From the NCBI RefSeq assembly GCF_027925155.1, contig NZ_BSDY01000019.1:1-61518 (forward strand): a stretch of DNA of 61,518 nt, written 5' to 3'. The notes beneath the pieces were generated by a model. That model ran no database searches. It was not told the origin of the DNA and was given only the letters and a program-made list of their open reading frames with translations. Below, piece by piece: positions 1 through 7,968 of this stretch. A program made the position numbers and the translations under genes. Position 1 is the stretch's first letter. Each line of letters begins with the position of its first letter. Source of the DNA: Propionigenium maris DSM 9537 (lineage in GTDB: Bacteria > Fusobacteriota > Fusobacteriia > Fusobacteriales > Fusobacteriaceae).

Positions 1-473
1 CAAACTCTTCATTCAAATATATTTTAAATCACTTTCGTGATTATACACCTAATTATTGGTTGCGAATTGATTAAAAAATCATTTCGTCTTTCTGACTTAT
101 CTTCTCTATTTAATTGCTAATGTCCTTGCTGCAAAACACCGACATTGCTGAGGATGTTTTGTAGTACTCAGATAACTTTCAGTTATTCTGAGTTTCATTT
201 TTCGTCCTTCGGTCTCCCTCGCGGACAAGAAGTATAATATCACTATTACAGTCTTCCGTCAACACTTTTTTTAAGTTTTTTATTTTTTTCTTCACCTTCC
301 CTTAATCTTAATTCCAGCTAAACCCAGTATCTGCACCTTTACCTCCTAAAATCCCCTGGAAATATTAACTTTTTTTTAATTATTTTAGAAATATTTAATT
401 ACCCCCTTCCCCTGTTACCTTGTACTATATTTAGGTATAATAAGGATCTTTTTATTCTAAGGAGGAATAGATT
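1..473. other. Gene-free left edge with stacked hairpins
   Basis: No credible ORF is seen here. Positions 120-230 contain three consecutive inverted repeats. They are CAAAACA/TGTTTTG at about 134-160, ACTCAGATAAC/GTTATTCTGAGT at 166-192, and a looser pair around a GTCC/GGAC core at about 200-230. The stretch could be a structured RNA or a degenerate member of the intergenic repeat family described elsewhere in this window. A TATAAT-like -10 lies at 436-441, just ahead of the first gene, with only a weak -35. Confidence 0.4.
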
Positions 474-860
474 TTGGACGGATTTTCTATAAATTTAAAG
501 AAGAACTTTGAAAATATAACCGATGAGGAATTAAAAAAGGAACTGGAAGACTTCTATGAGAAGAAACAAAAACTTAGAAAGTTAGTTGAAAAGCAGGCAA
601 AGAAGGAGATGCTCTTCAACGTAACCTTTTTGGTTGTTGTTTTAGGCTTCTTTATCCTAGGGGCCATCCTGAAACATATCGATGCCACCCTTTCCCTGGA
701 GATAGCTATCCTCCTTGTTTCTGTAAAGATGGTATGGATGATCTACGAGCAGCAGAAGGCCAACCACTTCTTCTTTTGGATATTAAGTACTCTAGAGCAC
801 GAGGTCAATCAGCTCCACGTCACCATCCACACCCTAAAAAGGAAAAATAAAACCCTATAA
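474..860 (+). CDS. Small hypothetical membrane protein
   Basis: 128 residues, starting at TTG behind a good GGAGGA site. Residues 1-47 are charged and helical (rich in K and E, probably coiled coil). Two hydrophobic stretches follow, at about 49-68 and 74-94, and then a short amphipathic tail. The product is probably a two-pass inner-membrane protein with a cytoplasmic N-terminus. I do not recognise a family and assign no function. It is a single gene on the plus strand, closed by a strong hairpin terminator shared with the convergent carboxypeptidase gene. The AT-rich promoter region has a TATAAT-like -10 at 436-441. Confidence 0.6.
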   Translation: MDGFSINLKKNFENITDEELKKELEDFYEKKQKLRKLVEKQAKKEMLFNVTFLVVVLGFFILGAILKHIDATLSLEIAILLVSVKMVWMIYEQQKANHFFFWILSTLEHEVNQLHVTIHTLKRKNKTL

Positions 861-892
861 AAAAAGCTGAGATTTTAAATCTCAGCTTTTTT
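859..892. terminator. Bidirectional rho-independent terminator
   Basis: The palindrome GCTGAGATTTTAAATCTCAGC (given as two arms, GCTGAGATTT and AAATCTCAGC) is flanked by an A run on the left and a T run on the right, so it can end transcripts from both sides. The stop codon of the carboxypeptidase gene lies inside the hairpin. Confidence 0.9.
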
Positions 893-2005
893 ATCTTCAA
901 ATATATCTTTCAGAACTTCCTCTAATGCATCTTCCTTGGCTATATCTTCCTTGGCATAGATGAAGCCCCTTCCTATAGCTTTTCCATCTACAAGGACTCT
1001 GTAACTTCCTAGTTTCTCTCCCTTTGCTACAGGAGCTACAATCCTCTTATTATAGTCGGTCTCTATCTTTACATCCCACTTATTGCTTGTAAACTTCATG
1101 ATATCCTTCTCTGGATAGATAGGAAGATACTCCTCCTCTCCCCTCTCTACCCTGATCCTTCCAAGGGCAGCATGGGAATCCACTACCTTCCTTACCTGAA
1201 ACTCCTTATAGAAGAGATCTATAGTTTCCTCGGCCACCTTATTTCTCCTGTATTCCGTTGGTGATCCGAAAACTACAGTTATGGCATTTATATCATTTCT
1301 TTTACTTGCTATACTTATATTATATCCCGCTGTGCTGTGGTGCCCCGTCTTTATACCATATATCCCCTTCTCCACAGAAAGGAGCTTATTCCTGTTCCGG
1401 ATTCTCTGGCTTCCCTGGATAACTGTTTCCTTGGTAGAGGCGATCTTTATGTAGTCTGGATACTTAAGAGCTTCCAAGGACAGAAGGTATATCCCCCTTG
1501 CACTCCCCTCATCCATTCCTGTACCAGTCATATGAGGCGGCAGTCCCATGGGAGTATAGAAGATAACCTCGTCACCGGCTCCTGCCTCCCTGGCCTTTTC
1601 ATTCATAAGCTCTATGAAGTTATCCACATCTCCACCACTTACATACTCTGCAAGGGCATAGGCTGCATTGTTGGCTGAATATATAGCTGTGGCCTTGATG
1701 AGTTCCTCCACAGATATCCTCGATCCTCTTCCCATCCAGATCCTGCTTCCTCCCAGGTTTCTGGCTTTCTCACTTATGGGAACCATATCCGTGAGCTTTA
1801 TCTCTCCTGCATGGACCTTGTCGTAGACCACCATCAGGTTCACCATCTTAGTTACCGAGGCCAGAGGGTGCCTCTCATCTATATTCTCTGAATAATATAT
1901 ATGTCCCTTATCATCTCCCAAGAGGAGAGAAGTATAATCTTCCTCTGCCATCCCCTTTAAAGACATAAGAAGCATCAGTATCATTAAAATTCTTTTCTTC
2001 AACAT
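875..2005 (-). CDS. D-alanyl-D-alanine carboxypeptidase (S11 family)
   Basis: A 376-residue low-molecular-weight penicillin-binding protein that trims the terminal D-Ala of peptidoglycan stem peptides outside the cytoplasmic membrane. A signal peptide occupies about residues 1-20. The three active-site motifs are all present: SVTK (Ser50, Lys53), SAN (110-112) and KTG (219-221). A C-terminal beta-rich domain follows. The length fits the DacA/DacF group. There is no obvious C-terminal amphipathic anchor, so membrane attachment is uncertain. It is transcribed alone, toward the shared terminator at 859-892. Which of the Dac paralogues it is cannot be told from the window. Confidence 0.9.
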   Translation of the reverse strand: MLKKRILMILMLLMSLKGMAEEDYTSLLLGDDKGHIYYSENIDERHPLASVTKMVNLMVVYDKVHAGEIKLTDMVPISEKARNLGGSRIWMGRGSRISVEELIKATAIYSANNAAYALAEYVSGGDVDNFIELMNEKAREAGAGDEVIFYTPMGLPPHMTGTGMDEGSARGIYLLSLEALKYPDYIKIASTKETVIQGSQRIRNRNKLLSVEKGIYGIKTGHHSTAGYNISIASKRNDINAITVVFGSPTEYRRNKVAEETIDLFYKEFQVRKVVDSHAALGRIRVERGEEEYLPIYPEKDIMKFTSNKWDVKIETDYNKRIVAPVAKGEKLGSYRVLVDGKAIGRGFIYAKEDIAKEDALEEVLKDIFEDKKAEI

Positions 2006-2139
2006 TCCATCTCCTGTTTTCCAGTATTTATACCCTATATTTTAACCTTTTTTCACCGTTTCTTGAAGGTTTAAATTGACATTTTCAATTTAATGCGATC
2101 ATTATTCCAGCTCTTCCTTCCATTTTCCCCATCAAATAT

Positions 2140-2162
2140 AAAAAGAGAGGTTTCCCTCTCTT
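2140..2162 (-). terminator. Terminator of nifS-iscU operon
   Basis: On the minus strand GAGAGG, a GAAA-type loop and CCTCTC are followed by a T5 run, immediately after the scaffold gene. Confidence 0.85.
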
Positions 2163-2173
2163 TCTTAAATTAA

Positions 2174-2542
2174 TTATTTTTTGCTCATGTAGTCTTCGAT
2201 AGCTGCCTTGATAGCTTCCTCAGCTAGTACTGAACAGTGCATCTTTACTGGCGGAAGACCGTCTAATGCCTCTGCCACTGCTTTGTTAGTAAGCTCTAGC
2301 GCTTCACTTACATTTTTCTCTAGTATCATCTCAGTAGAGATAGAAGAAGTTGCAATTGCTGATGCACAGCCAAAAGTTCTAAACTTTACATCCTTGATGA
2401 TATCGTCCTCTATCTTTAAGAATATCTCCATTACGTCTCCACATGAAGGACTTCCTACCTTTCCGTATCCATCTGGATTTTCAATTACACCTGAGTTTCT
2501 TGGATTCATAAAGTGATCCATTACTTTTTCTGAATATTGCAT
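2174..2542 (-). CDS. iscU: Iron-sulfur cluster scaffold protein IscU/NifU type
   Basis: A 122-residue cytoplasmic scaffold on which [2Fe-2S] and [4Fe-4S] clusters are assembled from cysteine-derived sulfur before transfer to apoproteins. The three conserved cysteines are visible at Cys34 (in SPSCGD, with Asp36), Cys59 (FGCASA) and Cys103 (MHCSVLAEEA). The size matches stand-alone NifU N-terminal/IscU proteins, and the C-terminal Nfu domain of long NifU is missing. It lies 13 bp downstream of the cysteine desulfurase gene in the same operon. This is the minimal two-gene arrangement seen in many anaerobes. No iscR or hscBA is nearby. Confidence 0.93.
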   Translation of the reverse strand: MQYSEKVMDHFMNPRNSGVIENPDGYGKVGSPSCGDVMEIFLKIEDDIIKDVKFRTFGCASAIATSSISTEMILEKNVSEALELTNKAVAEALDGLPPVKMHCSVLAEEAIKAAIEDYMSKK

Positions 2543-2555
2543 CTGCCTTCACTCC

Positions 2556-3725
2556 TTATTTATTAACGAATTCTCCCCAAAGAGGTGATATCATTCTTAA
2601 TCTTTCAATAATTGGCGGTAACTCTGCCAGTACATAGTCGATCTCTTCCTTGGTGTTGTATTTACCAAGGCTAAATCTGATCGTTCCGTGGGCAAACTCT
2701 ACCGGTATACCGATTCCCAGCAGTACATGGGATGCCTGAAGTTCATCTGAAGAACATGCTGATCCCGAGCTCACTGCAATTCCTTTATAGTTAAGGGAAA
2801 GAAGTATAGACTCCCCTTCTAGATACTTAAATGTCACACTTGAAGTTCCAGGTAGTCTTGGTGCTCCCTTGGCATTTATAACTATCTCAGGGACCTTCTT
2901 CAGAAGCTCCTCCTCAAAGTAGTCTCTCAGTTCAGATAGCCTCTTGCACTCCTCCTCCTGGTGAGCTACAGCAGCCTTCAGGGCTGTTGCCATTCCTACA
3001 ATACCAGGTACATCAGATGTTCCAGGTCTTCTCTTTCTCTCCTGTCCACCACCTGTGATTACCTTTCCAAGTCTTGTTCCCTGCTTTATATAAAGGAGTC
3101 CCATTCCCTTAGGCCCGTAAAACTTGTGCCCGGAAATAGTAAGAAGGTCTATTCCCATCTCCTTTGGTTTAAGCTTTAGTTTACCAGCAGACTGTACTGC
3201 ATCTGTATGGAATACAATCTTCTTCTCATTGGCGATCTTAGCGATCTCCTCTATAGGCTGTATAGTACCAATCTCATTGTTGGCATGCATTACAGTTATA
3301 AGTATAGTTTCTCTTTTTATTGCAGCCTTTAGCTCCTCTAGATCTACCAGACCATTCTCATCCACTGAAAGGTAGGTAACTTCATACCCCTCCTTCTCAA
3401 GGTCTTTACAGGTATTTCTCACTGCAGGATGCTCGATGCAACTTGTAATTATGTGGTTTCCTCTTCTTTTATAAGCTCTTGCCACTCCACGAATAGCCAT
3501 ATTATCAGACTCTGTTCCAGAAGCTGTAAATACTAACTCACTTGCCTCTACTCCCAGTATATCTGCTATAGTTTTTCTAGCTTCTTCCATCGCCTTATTT
3601 GACTCTTGACCAAAGCCGTGCATACTTGATGGATTTCCATAAACTTCCCCAAAATAAGGTAACATAGCCTCTAGGACTTTTTCATCTACTTTAGTTGTAG
3701 CATTGTTGTCTAAATATACCTTCAT
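2556..3725 (-). CDS. nifS: Cysteine desulfurase NifS/IscS
   Basis: A PLP enzyme of 389 residues that removes sulfur from cysteine as a protein persulfide for Fe-S assembly on the downstream scaffold. It may also feed the tRNA thiolase MnmA. Counting from the chosen start, the PLP lysine is Lys201 in SGHKFYGPKG, the substrate-proximal His99 lies in IEHPAVRNT, and the persulfide Cys324 is in SSGSACSSDE. I chose the ATG at 3725 because it has a well-spaced AGGAG. Extending the frame to 3785 would put the N-terminus over the -35 and -10 of a near-perfect promoter. Confidence 0.94.
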   Translation of the reverse strand: MKVYLDNNATTKVDEKVLEAMLPYFGEVYGNPSSMHGFGQESNKAMEEARKTIADILGVEASELVFTASGTESDNMAIRGVARAYKRRGNHIITSCIEHPAVRNTCKDLEKEGYEVTYLSVDENGLVDLEELKAAIKRETILITVMHANNEIGTIQPIEEIAKIANEKKIVFHTDAVQSAGKLKLKPKEMGIDLLTISGHKFYGPKGMGLLYIKQGTRLGKVITGGGQERKRRPGTSDVPGIVGMATALKAAVAHQEEECKRLSELRDYFEEELLKKVPEIVINAKGAPRLPGTSSVTFKYLEGESILLSLNYKGIAVSSGSACSSDELQASHVLLGIGIPVEFAHGTIRFSLGKYNTKEEIDYVLAELPPIIERLRMISPLWGEFVNK

Positions 3726-3756
3726 TTCCATCCTCTCCTGAACATTAGTTAATATG

Positions 3757-3785
3757 AATATAGCATTCTTTATGATCGCTGTCAA
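3757..3785 (-). promoter_or_regulatory. Sigma-70 type promoter of nifS-iscU
   Basis: Minus-strand TTGACA (3780-3785), a 17-bp spacer and TATATT (3757-3762) lie about 25-30 bp before the ribosome-binding site. The match is very close to the housekeeping consensus. No Rrf2-type operator was recognised. Confidence 0.85.
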
Positions 3786-4010
3786 GAATTGTTTTTTCCT
3801 GCTCTTAGTATAACACAGTTACCATACTCATTCAAGGTATAACCCTTGTTTTTTAAGGAGTTTAATGGTTTTAAGGGCTTAAATAACACTAGTGATTTTA
3901 TACTTTTTGAAACCTGGGTTTTCTCTAGAATAGTGTTTAACTGCTCTAGAAATGTTTGGACACACATTTGTTTTAAGTTTCAAAATAATAGAACTCCTCA
4001 CTTTATTTTC

Positions 4011-4667
4011 TTACTTTTTTGATAAGTTTCTCATTATTTTTCTTCCGTAGTTACAGAGTTCATTTAATTCACATTCTGTACATCTAGGTCTTCTTGCCAC
4101 ACACACATCCCTCCCCTGAAGTATCAGGTAGTGGGAGAAGTCTATCCAGTGATCCTGGGGGACTATCTCCATGAGCTCCCTCTCTATTATTATGGGGTTA
4201 TCTCCCTTTACAAGGCCTATGAGGTTGGTGAGTCTCTTTACATGGGTATCCACTGTAATCCCCGATGCAAGTCTCCACACCTCTCCCCTCACTACATTAG
4301 CAGTCTTTCTACCTACCCCTGCAAGGGCTGTGAGTTCATCCATCCCCTGGGGTACCTCGCCATTATACTTTTCCACTATCTCCATACTGGCTGCCTTGAT
4401 ATTCTTGGCCTTATTTCTGTAGAAGCCTGTACTCTTTATGTGTCTCTCTATCTCCTCCACAGGCATAGCTGCAAAGGCCTCTGGAGTATTTACATGCTTA
4501 TACATCTCCTCGGTGACTATATTTACCCTCTTGTCCGTACATTGAGCCGACAGTATTACAGCTACCAGCAGCTCAAAGGGTGTTGTAAAGTTCAGGGCAC
4601 ACTCCGGGTTCCCGAACTTATCATTCATTATCTTTATTATCTTTTTGGTTTTTTGCTTCTTGGTCAT
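4011..4667 (-). CDS. nth: Endonuclease III
   Basis: A DNA glycosylase/AP lyase of 218 residues acting in base excision repair of oxidised pyrimidines. The helix-hairpin-helix lies around residues 113-125 (LAGVGRKTANV) and holds the catalytic Lys121. The catalytic Asp140 is in VDTHV. The C-terminal [4Fe-4S] ligands are Cys189-x6-Cys196-x2-Cys199-x5-Cys205, the canonical spacing. Its start codon directly abuts the stop codon of the upstream mini PolX-like gene, so the two are co-transcribed and perhaps translationally coupled. The AGGAGAATAG before the ATG is a good ribosome-binding site. Confidence 0.95.
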   Translation of the reverse strand: MTKKQKTKKIIKIMNDKFGNPECALNFTTPFELLVAVILSAQCTDKRVNIVTEEMYKHVNTPEAFAAMPVEEIERHIKSTGFYRNKAKNIKAASMEIVEKYNGEVPQGMDELTALAGVGRKTANVVRGEVWRLASGITVDTHVKRLTNLIGLVKGDNPIIIERELMEIVPQDHWIDFSHYLILQGRDVCVARRPRCTECELNELCNYGRKIMRNLSKK

Positions 4668-5120
4668 CTATTCTCCTTGATACCTATACCTCTCCTCAGG
4701 CTCTATATACTCCAGACCTATCTCGGTATAGATCTTCCTCTCCTCTATATTCTCTCTTCTGAGCTCCATCTCCCTCTCCCTGTAGATCTCCTTTACCCAC
4801 TTGACGTGCTTCTTGGGACCCGTGGACTGCCACAGGGTAAAGTTGTATCTCCTCTCTATCTCGGGAATGGCGTGGATACATACCCCGCTCCTCAGCTGAA
4901 ACTCATACTTATTTATCCTTCTCTCTACCTCGGGGTAGCTTCCTACCACTTCCAGTACCTCTCTCTTCTCTCCCAGTACAAGAAAGTCTATATCCCCTAC
5001 ATCTTTCCTTCTCCTTCTGAGGCTTCCGCTAGGTTCACACCTGTACCCCCTCTCAGAGAGGTATTCCTCCAGCCTTCTATACTCTCCCGCGGCAAATTCA
5101 TATGAAAAACGCTCCTCCAT
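4668..5120 (-). CDS. Short PolX-like nucleotidyltransferase protein
   Basis: 150 residues. Residues 32-48 read GSLRRRRKDVGDIDFLV, matching the palm signature of family X DNA polymerases (GSxRR...GDxD, where the two aspartates bind metal). Near the C-terminus, IGLEYIEPEERY resembles the element in PolX proteins that ends the polymerase core. Full bacterial PolX is about 570 residues with HhH and PHP domains, and both are missing here. The thumb and palm could be complete, or the protein may be a minimal nucleotidyltransferase. Its coupling to nth suggests a role in gap filling during base excision repair. The family call rests on motifs only. Confidence 0.6.
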   Translation of the reverse strand: MEERFSYEFAAGEYRRLEEYLSERGYRCEPSGSLRRRRKDVGDIDFLVLGEKREVLEVVGSYPEVERRINKYEFQLRSGVCIHAIPEIERRYNFTLWQSTGPKKHVKWVKEIYREREMELRRENIEERKIYTEIGLEYIEPEERYRYQGE

Positions 5121-5240
5121 CTTCCCCTACCTTCCAAAATTTCTCTATTTTATCCCCAGCTTAATCTAGCTTAAAGTCAATCCAGCAGCTAGTGCCCCTT
5201 TAGATCTCCCTTCATAAACTTCAGGCCCTGCTGCTAGCAT

Positions 5241-6077
5241 CTATATAACTATTACATCCTCTACTCCCAGAGCCAGAGCCCTTCCCTTCAGCTCCTCCAG
5301 ATACTCATCGGAAGGGGAATCTACTCCTGTGAGTTTTCCCTCCCTCACCCCTATCCTTCTGTACTTTATTATCTTATACCTTACTCCCCTTCCCCCTATG
5401 ACCTTGGAAACCTCCTCCACAGTCTGGGTGTTATCGAGCTTTTCAGGTACAACCACAGTCCTTACCTCAAAGAGCTTTCCACAATCCAGGAGAAACTTCA
5501 GGTTTTCCTTCACATTTATATTTCCCTGGCCCGTGAGCTTCTTGTGCTCCCTCTTATCCCAGGCCTTTACATCTACCATAAAGGCATCGGTAACCTCTAC
5601 AAACTCCCTATACCTCTCCTCCCATAGGGGAAGGGATCCGTTGGTATCTATGTAGCAGTCCAGCTCGGTCTCCTCCTTTACCCTTTTAAAGAGCTCCGTC
5701 AGCTCCTTATACTGAAGGGTAGACTCTCCTCCGCTGATGGTAATCCCCCTGAGGAAGGGTGCCACCCTCTTTATCTCACCTAGGAGTTCCTCAAGGGTAT
5801 ACCTTCTCACCATGGGACTTGCGTCCTTGGGACAGGTCTTTATACACTTATCACACTCTATACAGCCCTTGGAATCCCACACTACCTTCTTCCCCTCTTT
5901 TTTCAGGGCTCCTGTGGGACAGCCTACTACACACTTCTTGCATGAGCTGCACACACCTATGGTTTCAGGGTTGTGGCAGTAGTCACAGTTGTAGTTGCAT
6001 CCCTGGAGGAAGATTGCCATCCTGTTTCCTGGGCCGTCTACACTGGAAAACTTTATTATCTTATTTACTAATATCAT
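5241..6077 (-). CDS. yjjW: Glycyl-radical enzyme activase, YjjW type
   Basis: A 278-residue radical SAM enzyme expected to install the glycyl radical on the adjacent YjjI protein. The SAM-cluster motif CNYNCDYC is at about residues 27-34, after SSVDGPGNRMAIFLQG. It is followed by a two-cluster ferredoxin-like insert with eight cysteines (CSSCKKCVVGC at about 43-53, CIECDKCIKTC at about 72-82). Such inserts are typical of activases other than NrdG. A glycine-rich ISGGE motif follows near residue 113. It lies 70 bp downstream of yjjI with a hairpin terminator between the two, so its level is probably set by read-through. Confidence 0.88.
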   Translation of the reverse strand: MILVNKIIKFSSVDGPGNRMAIFLQGCNYNCDYCHNPETIGVCSSCKKCVVGCPTGALKKEGKKVVWDSKGCIECDKCIKTCPKDASPMVRRYTLEELLGEIKRVAPFLRGITISGGESTLQYKELTELFKRVKEETELDCYIDTNGSLPLWEERYREFVEVTDAFMVDVKAWDKREHKKLTGQGNINVKENLKFLLDCGKLFEVRTVVVPEKLDNTQTVEEVSKVIGGRGVRYKIIKYRRIGVREGKLTGVDSPSDEYLEELKGRALALGVEDVIVI

Positions 6078-6114
6078 CTCTGCACCTACTCTGTAAATCT
6101 TTTATTGTCCCTGC

Positions 6115-6140
6115 AAAAAGGAGCAGACCAGGTCTGCCCC
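6115..6140 (-). terminator. Internal terminator between yjjI and yjjW
   Basis: On the minus strand GGGGCAGACC, a 1-2 nt turn and GGTCTGCTCC are followed by T5. It sits after the yjjI stop and before yjjW, and so would reduce activase expression relative to the enzyme. Confidence 0.8.
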
Positions 6141-6147
6141 TCTACCT

Positions 6148-7644
6148 CTATTTTTCTTGTCTCAGCCTTCTGGAAAGAGCTCCGCTGTGGTCCGCTGCTC
6201 CCTTTCCCAGAACAGTGGTGTCTCTGAGGACCGCTTCTCCCCTTTCAAGCTTCTCTATCTCAGATCTCTTTACCAGGTAGCCAGTTACCCTTACCACGTC
6301 GCAGTCGCTTCCGTAGAGGGAGTAGAACCTCATCCCTGCTCCAAAGGCTCCCCTTATTATATCCAGGATAGATTCCTTGTTGTTCTCATAGGTCCTGTCA
6401 AACACAAAGATATCCCCTATACCACTTGGGAAGTACTTGTGAAATGGTGCCGACTGAACCACATGCTCAAACATCTCAGGTTCCTCTCCCACTGGAATTC
6501 TGCACCCTGGGCTTTCATTTTTATCCGTCTCTATACCTACCTGGGAGTGGAATAAGTGCTTGTTGTCGAAGTAGGCTCCTGCATACTCCGACCTGTGGTT
6601 CTCTATCATGGAGGATATTGCCTTTACGATCTCCATTGCCAGCTCATCAGCTTCCCTGTTCCTTCCAAATCTCAGGTCTCTCCCCTCTGTCTTCATAAGG
6701 GTATTGGTACACTCAGCCAGGCCTACTATTCCCAGAAGTCCCGTAAACTGCTCCTTTTTAAGGAATCCCTCCCTCACCAGGAAGTGGGTCTCATAAAAGC
6801 CGCTCTCCTCTATTATAAATCTGCTTCTCTCATCTATATATCCCAGGGTTTTCTCCACCAGGTGTGGAAGAGCCGTCTCCATAAACTCCTCTACACTGTC
6901 GGTATCCTGAGCCAGCCTTCCAAGTCTCATCCTTACAAGGGTATTTGCTCCTCCCCCTACCTTAAGGCCATTGTAACAGCTGACGATTCCATACTCTCCT
7001 CCGAAATCCTCTGTAAACATCCTGTTATTGGCAAAGCTTGGCTTAGCTGTAGTAAGAGCTGTATCTATACTCTGGATAGCCAGCTTTTGGCTGGTAGTTT
7101 CATCATACTTCAGTGTCAGGTTTGGTGTAGGAAGCTGCAGCTCCTTCATCACCTCTAAGATTATAAGACCTGCTTTAGTTTCAAGGGGTCCTATATTGGC
7201 GTGGCAGAAGGAATCCGTTATCGTTGCATCTATATGCTTTAAAAACAACCTTATTGCAAGACGTGCCTCCTCCTCATCCTCCACATAGGGCTCCAGCAGA
7301 TAATCCAGATTCCCCAGATAAACAGGCATCGTCGTTATAGACGGTACATGCTTATACAGAATCAGCAGATTGTTGGTTGCCTCCCATATATTAGTTGCAG
7401 GAGTAAGCCCTAAAAACTCACATCCCTTCTGCATAAATAACTCATAGTCTGGTACGATATATCTCGGTCTGTAGGGAGCATTCCCCTCAAAGAGGTCACA
7501 CATAATCCCCATATCCCTGTACCTCTGTGTTTCCTCATCTATCTTAAGTATATCGATAGTACTTTCAGCCAGTCTTGCCAGCCCCGCTATCTTCTGCTCC
7601 TGGGTAAGTCCCCTGTCCCTTACTATATTCAGAGCCTGTTCCAT
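6148..7644 (-). CDS. yjjI: YjjI family glycyl-radical protein
   Basis: About 498 residues, in the size range of E. coli YjjI and shorter than pyruvate formate-lyase. Expected features are the C-terminal glycyl radical loop (RVTGYLV, near residue 450) and the conserved block GKGAADHSGALSRR at the extreme C-terminus. The Cys in IVSCYNGL around residue 225 is a candidate catalytic cysteine. The substrate of this family is not established as far as I know, so none is claimed. The start is the ATG at 7644, well spaced behind AGGGGTGA; the TTG just before it is less likely. An extended -10 lies upstream at 7682-7687. Confidence 0.87.
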   Translation of the reverse strand: MEQALNIVRDRGLTQEQKIAGLARLAESTIDILKIDEETQRYRDMGIMCDLFEGNAPYRPRYIVPDYELFMQKGCEFLGLTPATNIWEATNNLLILYKHVPSITTMPVYLGNLDYLLEPYVEDEEEARLAIRLFLKHIDATITDSFCHANIGPLETKAGLIILEVMKELQLPTPNLTLKYDETTSQKLAIQSIDTALTTAKPSFANNRMFTEDFGGEYGIVSCYNGLKVGGGANTLVRMRLGRLAQDTDSVEEFMETALPHLVEKTLGYIDERSRFIIEESGFYETHFLVREGFLKKEQFTGLLGIVGLAECTNTLMKTEGRDLRFGRNREADELAMEIVKAISSMIENHRSEYAGAYFDNKHLFHSQVGIETDKNESPGCRIPVGEEPEMFEHVVQSAPFHKYFPSGIGDIFVFDRTYENNKESILDIIRGAFGAGMRFYSLYGSDCDVVRVTGYLVKRSEIEKLERGEAVLRDTTVLGKGAADHSGALSRRLRQEK

Positions 7645-7968
7645 CAAATCACCCCTAAAAATTCTCTTTTTTAATGTGTTTATTATACCATCTCAGGCTT
7701 TTTTTTAGAAGAAAAAGGACCCCTCTCGGGGATATTTTTTACTCTTTTTATAAAGAACTTTAATCTCTCCCCTCTACTCCTTATCTAATGGTGTATTTTT
7801 TTTTAATTTTATGCTATAATATGTGGTATTTTTAAACTCAGCTAAACTACCTAAGTTGGTAGTTTACTTTATAATAGTGCAATAGATGTTATGGGCTAAT
7901 ACCTGAAGCCCTGGGCTATTTTTGATTTTTACAGGTAATGCAGCAGTTTTATGATTTTGAGGTGATTT
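7645..7968. promoter_or_regulatory. Divergent yjjI/ygiQ intergenic region with structured leader
   Basis: This holds a minus-strand extended -10 (TGGTATAAT, 7682-7687) for yjjI. A CCCC/GGGG hairpin with T runs on both sides lies at 7717-7740. A plus-strand TATAAT at 7815-7820 is followed by a leader of about 140 nt before ygiQ. The leader has a 9-bp hairpin TAAACTACC/GGTAGTTTA at 7843-7866. It also has two copies of GGGCT (7893-7897, 7913-7917) that compete for one AGCCC (7907-7911), just before a T-rich stretch. No known riboswitch class was recognised. Confidence 0.55.

Noticed and set aside
3726..3785. N-terminal extension of NifS by 20 residues
   Set aside because: The extension would span the -35 and -10 of a near-perfect promoter; the ATG at 3725 has a proper AGGAG and gives the usual NifS start.
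3782..3967. Minus-strand 61-codon frame upstream of nifS
   Set aside because: It has no ribosome-binding site, its composition is Lys/Leu-biased and repetitive, and it overlaps the nifS -35 box. It could be debris but is not supported as a gene.
4131..5105. Plus-strand open frame of 324 codons
   Set aside because: It lies antisense to nth and the PolX-like gene, both of which have clear motifs and ribosome-binding sites; its product is a Leu/Tyr/Ser-rich sequence with no family features.
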